Shown here one piece after another: positions 6,035 through 11,655 of a stretch of DNA of 31,488 bases (the stretch's first letter is position 1; the number at the start of each line of letters is the position of its first letter). The notes below the pieces were generated by a model that saw only the letters and a list, made by a program, of their open reading frames with translations, had not been told where the DNA came from and made no database searches. Origin of the DNA: a virus; the IMG/VR virus record IMGVR_UViG_3300006802_000322, positions 1-31,488 of that record. One strand, written 5' to 3'. Both the position numbers and the translations under genes were made by a program.

Positions 6035-6329
6035 TACTACACACCTGTTAGCTATACATTCATATTTTTTCATCTATATTCATCTATATTCGTTAAAAAA
6101 TTTAGTAAATTTTGATAATATATTTTCATAGTTTAGAATCTATGTATATCTATAAATATTCTCTATGGACATATACATTCATATATATATATTAAATTAT
6201 ACTATATATATATATAAGCTGGCTGGGATTTTCATTTTTTTTATATATATATATATCAATTACCATAGATTAACATAGATAGATATCTATAAACATTCTC
6301 ATTCATATGTATAGATATTTATTGATATC

Positions 6330-6427
6330 TATAGATATTTATAGATATACTTTTAAACCAAAAAGGGGGCTCTATGTTTTTTTGAGATTTTTTTGCGTTT
6401 TTTAATAAATATAGATATTTATAGATA
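6330..6427 (+). repeat. 18-bp direct repeat pair in the A+T-rich island
   Basis: TATAGATATTTATAGATA occurs exactly at 6330-6347 and 6410-6427, with a shorter copy (TATAGATATTTAT) at 6310-6322. Similar words in reverse orientation lie near 6146-6160 and 6284-6300. Confidence 0.7.
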
Positions 6428-6501
6428 AACGTATAGAATGAGAATATATGAAAATAGATGAAAAACTATGTTTATATATGAATATAGAGAATGTCGTTTT
6501 T

Positions 6502-6550
6502 GTGATACATTTACCCGGGAAATCGTGATACGACCATACCCGGGGAAATC
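6502..6550 (+). repeat. Tandem pair GTGATAC-N-ACCCGGG(G)AAATC
   Basis: The two units are 6502-6524 and 6525-6550. Both begin GTGATAC and end ACCCGGGAAATC or ACCCGGGGAAATC, with a 4- or 6-base variable middle. A reverse copy of the first word, GTATCAC, is at 6005-6011, on the far side of the A+T-rich island. The two SmaI-like CCCGGG palindromes are striking in this A+T-rich genome. A protein-binding site is likely. Confidence 0.7.
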
Positions 6551-6730
6551 ATCAGATCGTTTACTATCGGAACACTGGCTATCGGTTTATTGATTGTCAG
6601 ATCGTTTATGGTAAGAGCTGCGACTATCAGATCGTTGATTGTAAGAACTGCGACTATTGGAACTTTTATAGCCAGAACTTTTATTTTAAGAACTGCGATT
6701 TTAAGAACTGAGATTATTTTGAGCTGGGGG
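6551..6730. repeat. Array of about eleven degenerate 15-bp units
   Basis: Units begin every 15 bp from 6551 to 6716 with no slippage, for example GTAAGAGCTGCGACT (6611), GTAAGAACTGCGACT (6641), TTAAGAACTGCGATT (6686) and TTAAGAACTGAGATT (6701). Fifteen bases equal five codons, and the period keeps some frames open on both strands. On the minus strand one frame reads as (N/S)-(K/R)-(S/R)-S-(D/Y) repeats but is cut by TAA three times. On the plus strand the frame joined to the cupin gene reads (I/V/L)-R-(S/T)-x-(I/T). The array looks like a repetitive protein segment, living or decayed. No ribosome site or start is convincing for either strand. Confidence 0.7.
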
Positions 6731-6735
6731 GGGGG
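6726..6735 (+). repeat. G10 homopolymer tract
   Basis: Ten consecutive G directly after the 15-bp array, in a genome with very few G runs. Tracts this long slip during replication. It could alter the frame of anything translated across it, or be a sequencing error of one or more bases. Confidence 0.8.
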
Positions 6736-6827
6736 TATGATTACTTTCACTTTCACCATTACCTTCCTAGCCTCTCCCAAACTATGGATGTTTTTTTCAA
6801 TTTTCTCCTGGAACGAGTATTTTTATT

Positions 6828-6857
6828 TTGACATAAAAATCTACATGGACATATTTG
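6828..6857 (+). promoter_or_regulatory. Possible promoter of the rightward middle block
   Basis: TTGACA at 6828-6833 has a weak -10 (TATTTG, 6852-6857) 18 bp away. The predicted start of transcription is at about 6863, the ATG of the cupin gene, which itself lacks a visible ribosome site, so the message might be leaderless. The weak -10 makes this uncertain. Confidence 0.4.
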
Positions 6858-6862
6858 TAAAT

Positions 6863-7504
6863 ATGCAGTTATATGAATTGAGAAAAACACACTACCATGA
6901 AATTTCACATACCGAAAGATTCATTGCTAATCCAAATAGCCTAGAAATCGATTCTGGTGCGATTTACGGATATCTGGAAAGTGGTCATGGGACGATTTGG
7001 AACGAGTTGCAGGCTCATATCGATTTATACCCCAAAATGTATTTTTCGTGTTGTGGGAAAACCCAGATTGTATTTAGCAGAGATAGTGTCGGGTTTATAA
7101 TTTGTTCTCGGGACGAAAAACCGTTTTTTCACCTGGGAAGGCTCGAACAGGGAGAGGGTCGGTTGAAATATATAGATGGATGTACTGATAGTCTATTGAT
7201 ATCTCCCGTGAAGCGTGGAATGCCATGCTTGAACCATTTGCATTTTCCAAAAGGGATAAAGCAGACATTTCACACTCATCCATCGTATCGTGCCGGGATC
7301 GTTGCATACGGGAAAGGGTATGCGGAGACAAAGAATGGATACTATCAGATTATGAGAGGGGATTCCTGGTATATTCCGAAAGGGGAAGTACACAGATTCA
7401 TAACCGAAGAAATGGAAATGGGAGTAATTGCATATCACCCAGATTCTGACTTCGGGCCAGTGGACGAAAACCATCCAATGATAAATAAGACGATTATTGT
7501 ATAA
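6863..7504 (+). CDS. Cupin-fold protein
   Basis: With the start at ATG 6863 the protein has 213 residues. The open frame extends upstream to about 6506, but that part is the 15-bp repeat, poly-G and hydrophobic nonsense, so it is left out; no ribosome site supports any start. The C-terminal third is a cupin barrel: motif 1 around G131-IKQTF-H137-T-H139-P, motif 2 G166-DSWYI-P172-K-G174-EV-H177, matching G-x5-P-x-G-x2-H. The usual motif 1 Glu is not at its normal place, so the metal set is probably three His. The N-terminal 110 residues have no recognised domain but carry a CC pair (63-64). Cupins bind metals and small ligands (dioxygenase, isomerase, sugar or amino-acid roles); the substrate here is unknown. 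Confidence 0.65.
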   Translation: MQLYELRKTHYHEISHTERFIANPNSLEIDSGAIYGYLESGHGTIWNELQAHIDLYPKMYFSCCGKTQIVFSRDSVGFIICSRDEKPFFHLGRLEQGEGRLKYIDGCTDSLLISPVKRGMPCLNHLHFPKGIKQTFHTHPSYRAGIVAYGKGYAETKNGYYQIMRGDSWYIPKGEVHRFITEEMEMGVIAYHPDSDFGPVDENHPMINKTIIV

Positions 7505-7812
7505 TGAAAGTAAAAGAACTGATTACAGAATTACAAAAACGAGACCCAGAAGATGAAGTGCATATTTGGGTAGACGATGAGGTTGGATGTGGTGGTGGTG
7601 AATTCCAAAAATATTATGCATCGAAAATTATGATTATGGGACATTTAGAATATTACCAAAACGAACACAACATTTTAGACCAGGAAGAAATAGAAGAACA
7701 AGCTAAAATTGATTGTGAATATAATGATGAGCATGAATGGGAAAGCTTAATTTATGAAGAAATTAATAGCAGAAATAAACTAGAAGGAACTTGGATTAAA
7801 ATACAACCATGA
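7504..7812 (+). CDS. Small acidic protein, paralogue of the gene at 9876
   Basis: 102 residues, starting in the stop of the cupin gene (TAATG). The N-terminus MKVKELITELQKRDPEDEVH, then WVDDEVGCGGGEF, is a common phage motif ('M-K-V-K-E-L-I-x-x-L-Q-K-x-x-P-x-x-x-V'), with a Glu-rich variable middle and a conserved end KLEGTWIKIQP. The gene at 9876 has exactly the same length and shares both ends, so the two are duplicates with a diverged middle. Function unknown; the tight coupling to neighbours suggests an early small-gene cluster. Confidence 0.65.
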   Translation: MKVKELITELQKRDPEDEVHIWVDDEVGCGGGEFQKYYASKIMIMGHLEYYQNEHNILDQEEIEEQAKIDCEYNDEHEWESLIYEEINSRNKLEGTWIKIQP

Positions 7813-8153
7813 TACCAGAACTAAAAGAAGAAATTAAAAAAGACATATTAGATTTTCAAGATATAAATAGGTTAGCAAAAAGCGATAACGTGGAACAGTC
7901 GCTGCATTTTAGATTGGGTGCAATAGCTGCTTTAAGCCAGGTTTTATCTAAGATGGATTATTTAGTAAAAGACGACATGGCTTTACTAAATGAAATACAG
8001 AATGAATTAAAACATCTTAAATATTCAATAAACCAATTTAAAAAATATCCGCAAAGTGATTATATAAAAATTTTAATTTTACGACACTGCGACGATTTAA
8101 AATACTACAGCGAAACTTTATTGTTTAGAATGGAAAATTGTAAAGATGAATAA
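7809..8153 (+). CDS. Unknown 114-aa helical protein (SIxxF family, copy 1)
   Basis: Overlaps the previous gene as ATGA and is almost wholly helical: PELKEEIKKDILDFQDINRL and LNEIQNELKHLKYSINQFKK. The C-terminal third (SINQFKKYP... C-D-D-L-K-Y-Y) aligns with the 58-aa gene at 10181 (SIRKFKDNP... C-N-N-F-E-Y-L) and more weakly with the gene at 8935 (SIKQFN... C-I-E-L-E). The 7504/7809 pair therefore looks like a duplicated version of the 9876/10181 pair. No catalytic motif is seen. Confidence 0.6.
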   Translation: MIPELKEEIKKDILDFQDINRLAKSDNVEQSLHFRLGAIAALSQVLSKMDYLVKDDMALLNEIQNELKHLKYSINQFKKYPQSDYIKILILRHCDDLKYYSETLLFRMENCKDE

Positions 8154-8811
8154 CACAGTGGAGTTAATTGGAGTCTATGGCAGTGATGAACTTATAGCCT
8201 GTAGTGCATGGACAAGTACATCCAGAGAACTCACAGAAGAAAAGCGTGCCAGGATTCCGAAGCTATTAAAAGACTTGTGGAATAATGGACATGAAACTCC
8301 GTTCGAAAAAGGAATCGTGCATTTTTTGGTAGATTGTGATATTGCCAGCCATATTCATCTTTTAAAACATCGTATTTCTAGTTTAAATGCTGAATCTGCC
8401 AGATATAAGGAACTAAAAGAGGACAAGTATTACATCCCAGAAGATTTTTATAACTGCGAAGTAGATTTCGTAAAACATAATGAATGGACTATACCTGAAA
8501 GACATGGTAATTGGGGCGAGGTATTGGAGGATCATACTAAAATTTCAAATTGGTTATACCATGAATGCCTTAAGGACATGGAAAAACAATATGGCCGTAA
8601 AAGAGCAAAGGAAACTGCAAGATATTTTAAAACTTATAACAGTCAAATTCAATCTGACCTAAGTTTCAATATGAGATCCTTTGCCAATTTTTTAAAATTA
8701 AGATACTCGGATCATGCTCAAAGTGAAATAGAGGATATAGCTAGACAAATGTTAGTTTATGTAAAGCAGACTCTTAAATTTGAATACACATTAAAGGCGT
8801 GGGGATATTAA
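8146..8811 (+). CDS. thyX: Flavin-dependent thymidylate synthase
   Basis: 221 residues, normal size for ThyX. The signature is at 74-87: K74-H75-R76-I-S-S-L-N-A-E-S84-A-R-Y, the R-H-R-x7-S motif with Lys in place of the first Arg, followed by KEDKYYIP. Upstream GHETPFEKGIVHFLVDCDIA (48-67) is also typical. The enzyme makes dTMP from dUMP using methylene-tetrahydrofolate and FAD/NADPH as a homotetramer, feeding phage DNA synthesis where host thymidine is limiting. The start at 8146 overlaps the previous gene by eight bases. No truncation is seen. Confidence 0.93.
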   Translation: MNNTVELIGVYGSDELIACSAWTSTSRELTEEKRARIPKLLKDLWNNGHETPFEKGIVHFLVDCDIASHIHLLKHRISSLNAESARYKELKEDKYYIPEDFYNCEVDFVKHNEWTIPERHGNWGEVLEDHTKISNWLYHECLKDMEKQYGRKRAKETARYFKTYNSQIQSDLSFNMRSFANFLKLRYSDHAQSEIEDIARQMLVYVKQTLKFEYTLKAWGY

Positions 8812-8945
8812 TGGGAAACGAAGATCATAAAAAGCTATACGATTTTTTTATATGGTTTAGAAAAAACGGAATGGAATATTTAAACCTGTCAATAGAGGAT
8901 ATGATAAGTAAATATTTACAGGAGCGTGATACTAATGGAACTTGA
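8811..8945 (+). CDS. Unknown 44-aa protein after thyX
   Basis: Begins inside the thyX stop (TAATG) and runs to TGA at 8943, overlapping the next start. Sequence MGNEDHKKLYDFFIWFRKNG then MEYLNLSIEDMISKYLQERD: two short amphipathic helices. The 'S-I-E-D-M-I-x-x-Y' helix resembles tiny phage proteins seen between replication genes. Its place in a chain of stop-start overlaps supports it as real. Function unknown. Confidence 0.55.
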   Translation: MGNEDHKKLYDFFIWFRKNGMEYLNLSIEDMISKYLQERDTNGT

Positions 8946-9231
8946 AGAAGCACTTAAAAAACATATGGAATATCATGTAGAATATTTAAAAGAAAATATA
9001 ATTTTCCCAGAAGTTTTAGAAAATTGTGCTGATGACAGAAGGAATAATTATTTTAATGAAATAGATTATTATTATTCAGAAGTTAAATTTCACTTAGGTT
9101 TATTTGAAACAAGCATAAAACAATTTAATTTAAAAATGGCTAAAAACGAACTAGAGGACGATTTAATACCAAACTGCATTGAGCTTGAAATAATACTTAG
9201 AGCTTTGAGGGATAAATTAGAAAATGGATAA
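8935..9231 (+). CDS. Unknown 98-aa helical protein (SIxxF family, copy 2)
   Basis: The start at ATG 8935 is chosen over a GTG at 8926 because CAGGAG (8919-8924) is ten bases from the former and only one from the latter. It is helical and acidic, with Tyr-rich NYFNEIDYYYSEVKFHLGLF in the middle. Residues SIKQFNLKMAKNELE followed by NCIELEIILRAL line up with the genes at 7809 and 10181, suggesting a third, more diverged paralogue. Function unknown. Confidence 0.55.
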   Translation: MELEEALKKHMEYHVEYLKENIIFPEVLENCADDRRNNYFNEIDYYYSEVKFHLGLFETSIKQFNLKMAKNELEDDLIPNCIELEIILRALRDKLENG

Positions 9232-9376
9232 AATAATAAATTGTGAATTAGTATGGACTATCGAAGATGCAAAAAAACATTATGAGCAATATTCTAAAGA
9301 GTATCTAATCGAGGAAATAATTAGATTAAGAATAGCGAATCAAAGTAGAGAAGAGAATGAACCAGAAATACTTTGA
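9224..9376 (+). CDS. Unknown 50-aa protein
   Basis: ATG at 9224 overlaps the last codons of the 98-aa gene, and the frame ends inside the next gene. MDKIINCELVWTIEDAKKHY, then EQYSKEYLIEEIIRLRIANQ: a short strand, then two helices, the second a possible leucine-type coiled coil. Supported by compact gene-to-gene coupling; no family recognised. Confidence 0.5.
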   Translation: MDKIINCELVWTIEDAKKHYEQYSKEYLIEEIIRLRIANQSREENEPEIL

Positions 9377-9608
9377 TATATGTAACCGAACAATTGCGGA
9401 TCTTATGAATACCGATCAAGGCGATTTGGAGACGGCAAATAATACGCTTTCTAAATTGCTAGTTGAAAATACCGATCTTAAAATGTTTTTGTATAGCACT
9501 GGAAAGTATTATGAGTATGCTGCATGGATAAAAAGATTTAAGGAAAAGTATAAAGGGATCGAAAATATGATAAAGGATAATTTGGAGATAGAGGAAGAAA
9601 ATGGATAA
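9357..9608 (+). CDS. Unknown 83-aa helical protein
   Basis: Start at 9357 after GAGAAGAGA, overlapping the previous gene by 20 bases. All-helical: NQKYFDICNRTIADLMNTDQ, then a polar helix, then a Lys/Tyr-rich helix (YYEYAAWIKRFKEKYKGIEN) and an acidic end. No metal or catalytic motif is visible. Confidence 0.55.
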   Translation: MNQKYFDICNRTIADLMNTDQGDLETANNTLSKLLVENTDLKMFLYSTGKYYEYAAWIKRFKEKYKGIENMIKDNLEIEEENG

Positions 9609-9879
9609 TAAATATTTTATATTGGACATCGAGGAGACCTGTATGTATTGCAAAGATTGTAAGTTTTATAAATACGATAGAACCGATGAAATAATTGATG
9701 AAGAAACAAATGAAGTCATAAAAAAAATAAAACGAGGAAAATGTCATAATAGTAATTTAAGATACGATTGGAAGCTTGAAAACACTGATCAATTAATTTA
9801 TCATGATTCAGAAGGTTATAGTGCAGCTTTCTATGTTGGTGAAATGTTTGGGTGTGTACATTTTAAGGAGAAGGAATGA
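9601..9879 (+). CDS. Small Cys-rich, probably zinc-binding phage protein
   Basis: 92 residues with cysteines at 14, 17, 20, 48 and 85 in the arrangement C-M-Y-C-K-D-C ... G-K-C-H ... M-F-G-C-V-H-F. This matches a widespread kind of tiny phage protein with 'C-K-D-C-K-x-x ... G-x-C ... F-G-C-x-H-F', presumed to bind zinc. The middle is acidic (TDEIIDEETNEVIKKIKRGK). It starts in the stop of the 83-aa gene and ends ATGA into the next gene. The precise job is unknown; nucleic-acid or protein binding is possible. Confidence 0.65.
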   Translation: MDNKYFILDIEETCMYCKDCKFYKYDRTDEIIDEETNEVIKKIKRGKCHNSNLRYDWKLENTDQLIYHDSEGYSAAFYVGEMFGCVHFKEKE

Positions 9880-10184
9880 AAGTAAAAGAGCTTATAGAAC
9901 AACTACAAAAAGAAAACCCAGAGGATGAAATACATTTTTGGGTAGACGATGAAGTAGGCTGCGGGAGTGGTTTGTTTGGAAGATACCATGCTACTGAAAT
10001 AAATGTTTTATGGCATGATAAATATTATCAATTAGAAGAGGAATTAAAAAGCCTTGAAGACTTAGAAGAAGAAGTGTATGACTATTATGATTATATAAGT
10101 GATGATGATATAAAAAAAGAAGCTTTAATTTTAGCGAGTCAATTAAAAAAACTAGAAGGATGCTGGATAAAGATACAACCATGA
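9876..10184 (+). CDS. Small acidic protein, paralogue of the gene at 7504
   Basis: 102 residues, exactly the length of the gene at 7504, sharing MKVKELI-x-x-L-Q-K, PEDE-x-H-x-WVDDEVGCG at the front and KLEG-x-WIKIQP at the end, with a diverged acidic middle (LEDLEEEVYDYYDYISDDD). It overlaps both neighbours as ATGA. The conservation of both ends suggests they form one folded core and the middle is a variable insertion. Function unknown. Confidence 0.65.
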   Translation: MKVKELIEQLQKENPEDEIHFWVDDEVGCGSGLFGRYHATEINVLWHDKYYQLEEELKSLEDLEEEVYDYYDYISDDDIKKEALILASQLKKLEGCWIKIQP

Positions 10185-10357
10185 AAGAAAGTTTTATATA
10201 TTTATTTATGGATATACAAATGTCAATTCAAATGATAGAAATTTCTATACGTAAATTTAAAGACAATCCAGAAATAAAACAATTAAATGAACTTAAAATG
10301 GAATGTAACAATTTTGAGTATTTGTGCAAGCTATTTTTAGAGGAAATGGATTTATGA
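10181..10357 (+). CDS. Unknown 58-aa helical protein (SIxxF family, copy 3)
   Basis: ATG at 10181 overlaps the preceding stop (ATGA); a longer form from 10160 has no ribosome site. MKESFIYLFMDIQMSIQMIE, then SIRKFKDNPEIKQLN and C-N-N-F-E-Y-L. It aligns with the C-terminal third of the gene at 7809, and each follows a paralogous 102-aa gene, so a two-gene unit was duplicated and this copy lost or never had the front half. Function unknown. Confidence 0.55.
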   Translation: MKESFIYLFMDIQMSIQMIEISIRKFKDNPEIKQLNELKMECNNFEYLCKLFLEEMDL

Positions 10358-10494
10358 AAAAGCTGGGAATAAAAGATAAAGAATTTTACTATGCTTTGCA
10401 ACATATTTTATATTTAGTTAGTGACGAAGAAATAAATTTAAAATTTACTGAAAAAGAATTAAATAAAATTAAAGAAATAAAAGGAAGAAAATGA
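10354..10494 (+). CDS. Unknown 46-aa protein
   Basis: ATG at 10354 follows AGAGGAAATGGA (ribosome site AGAGGA) and overlaps the previous stop. MKKLGIKDKEFYYALQHILY, then a Lys/Glu-rich helix. TGA overlaps the next start. Real by context (four-base overlaps on both sides); no family recognised. Confidence 0.5.
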   Translation: MKKLGIKDKEFYYALQHILYLVSDEEINLKFTEKELNKIKEIKGRK

Positions 10495-10622
10495 ATAAAA
10501 AATATTTTATATATGAAATTTCAGATTATGTAAAGATGAAAGAATGTTCTAGAGAAGAAGCTGTAAACAAAGCTAACCAATTAAGAAAACTTATAAATAT
10601 GATAGATAAAATAAGAAAATGA
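10491..10622 (+). CDS. Unknown 43-aa protein
   Basis: ATG at 10491 after AAAGGAAGAAA, overlapping neighbours as ATGA at both ends. MNKKYFIYEISDYVKMKECS, then a basic helix with REEAVNKANQLRKLINMIDK. This helix type ('S-R-E-E-A-x-x-K-A') is common in tiny phage proteins. Function unknown. Confidence 0.5.
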   Translation: MNKKYFIYEISDYVKMKECSREEAVNKANQLRKLINMIDKIRK

Positions 10623-11128
10623 AAATATACTATGCGGAAAATACGATTTATGAAGTTATTCAGGTAGCGTGTGAATGGGGATTTCAGGATTGTGCTTTTG
10701 TTTATAATGCCTTTACCTATCTTTCGAGAATGGGAAAAAAGACTGTAGGTAAAAAAAACATAATAAATGATTTGAAAAAAGCAAGATTTTACATACAAAA
10801 AGAAATTGAAATAACAGAACTAAGCGAAAATAATCATATTTCTTTTTTTAACAGCGTAAAACTAAAATCAATGGTATCTGAAAAAAATAAAAAACGTCAA
10901 AACGTAAAATTGATTATGGCTTTCTGGGGGTATGGTGCATGGTTTAATTATTGTTCTAAAGACAATGCAAAATTTTATGAAATACATAAAGACATAATAA
11001 TAAATTTTAAAAAATTGAATCAATACGCATACTACGGGAGACTTTTAAGCGAAAATCAAAAAAATTATTTAATATTATTAAATAAAATATTAAATAGGAT
11101 AGATTCTTTACTTGTGCTAATGAAATGA
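10619..11128 (+). CDS. Unknown 169-aa protein
   Basis: Starts ATGA-coupled to the 43-aa gene. The first 40 residues (MKIYYAENTIYEVIQVACEW, then GFQDCAFVYNAFTYLSRMGK) look globular; the rest is Lys/Asn-rich and helical, with aromatic AFWGYGAWFNYC (about 111-122) and a leucine-rich end (LILLNKILNRIDSLLVLMK). No membrane segment, Walker motif or metal site is evident. It immediately precedes the ParB/PAPS-reductase genes with a four-base overlap and so may be co-regulated with them. Confidence 0.55.
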   Translation: MKIYYAENTIYEVIQVACEWGFQDCAFVYNAFTYLSRMGKKTVGKKNIINDLKKARFYIQKEIEITELSENNHISFFNSVKLKSMVSEKNKKRQNVKLIMAFWGYGAWFNYCSKDNAKFYEIHKDIIINFKKLNQYAYYGRLLSENQKNYLILLNKILNRIDSLLVLMK

Positions 11129-11655
11129 AAACAACTACAGTAAAAATAAACATATTAAGACCACACCCCAAAAATCCAAGACATCACAATGATTTTCAAA
11201 TCAATGAACTTGCAAAATCTGTAGATAGATTTGGTCAAATAAGACCAGTAGTAATAGACGAAAACAATGTTATACTTGCTGGACATGGTTTGGTGATGGC
11301 TCTTAAATCACTTGGCTGGGAAGACTGCACTGTTATCAGAAAACATAACCTTTCAGAAGAAGAAAAAGTAAAATTGCTACTTGCAGATAATAAACTGGGA
11401 GACCTGGGAAGAGACGATAATAAATTATTATACGATTTAATAAAAGAAATTGATTCTCCTGAAATTCCTGGGTTTGATACAGAAACTTTATTGAAATTGT
11501 TTGGAGACACTAACCAGGCAATAGAAAATTTTGAAGTTCCTCAGACAGAAAGCACAGGAAAATCTATTTTTGAAGAAGAAGGAAGTAAATCGGAAACAAA
11601 ATCAGCAAACAAAGCAGTTATATGCCCAGGGTGCGGTGAAGTTATTACTCTATGA
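11125..11655 (+). CDS. ParB/Srx-fold protein with C-terminal zinc-knuckle half
   Basis: 176 residues. The opening KINILRPHPKNPRHHNDFQI-x-x-L-A-K-S-V-x-R-F-G-Q-I-R-P-V-V-I and GHGLVMALKSLG (52-63) are the phage ParB N-terminal-like domain (ParB/sulfiredoxin fold, which binds or hydrolyses nucleotides, or cuts DNA in some members). Helices with EEKVKLLLADNKLGDLGRDD follow, then a Ser/Glu linker and a C-terminal ICPGCGEVITL, the C-x2-C ending common in phage ParB-like proteins. It overlaps the PAPS-reductase-like gene by four bases. Confidence 0.75.
   Translation: MKTTTVKINILRPHPKNPRHHNDFQINELAKSVDRFGQIRPVVIDENNVILAGHGLVMALKSLGWEDCTVIRKHNLSEEEKVKLLLADNKLGDLGRDDNKLLYDLIKEIDSPEIPGFDTETLLKLFGDTNQAIENFEVPQTESTGKSIFEEEGSKSETKSANKAVICPGCGEVITL

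Larger units (their letters stand above)
5875..6500. other. A+T-rich intergenic island, candidate origin/control region
   Basis: No credible gene is seen on either strand. The stretch holds poly-T/A runs, alternating TA tracts at about 6181-6215 and 6240-6256 flanking a short GC-richer piece (AGCTGGCTGGG), tandem TCATCTATAT (6070-6079, 6080-6089), and many copies of TATAGATA-type words. In the left part these appear as TATCTATAAA (about 6148, 6285), in the right part as the reverse complement. It separates leftward from rightward transcription and sits next to replication-type genes. This looks like a DNA-unwinding element with flanking binding sites, but origin function is inference. Confidence 0.45.

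Noticed and set aside
6015-6058. Rightward promoter using TTGACA of the 11-bp repeats with TATACA at 6053
   Set aside because: Spacers would be 21 bp or more; no -10 at 16-18 bp.
6448-6528. 26-aa plus-strand open frame in the A+T-rich island
   Set aside because: No ribosome site, very short, crosses the repeat pair at 6502.
6511-6780. Minus-strand open frame of 89 aa over the 15-bp array
   Set aside because: The frame is open only because a 15-bp period avoids stops; no ribosome site, a low-complexity hydrophobic/Lys pattern, and no conserved domain.
6506-6862. N-terminal extension of the cupin gene through the 15-bp array and G10 tract
   Set aside because: No ribosome site or good start, the translated region between 6736 and 6862 is non-protein-like, and the cupin protein reads naturally from ATG 6863. 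Left as a finding because it cannot be excluded.
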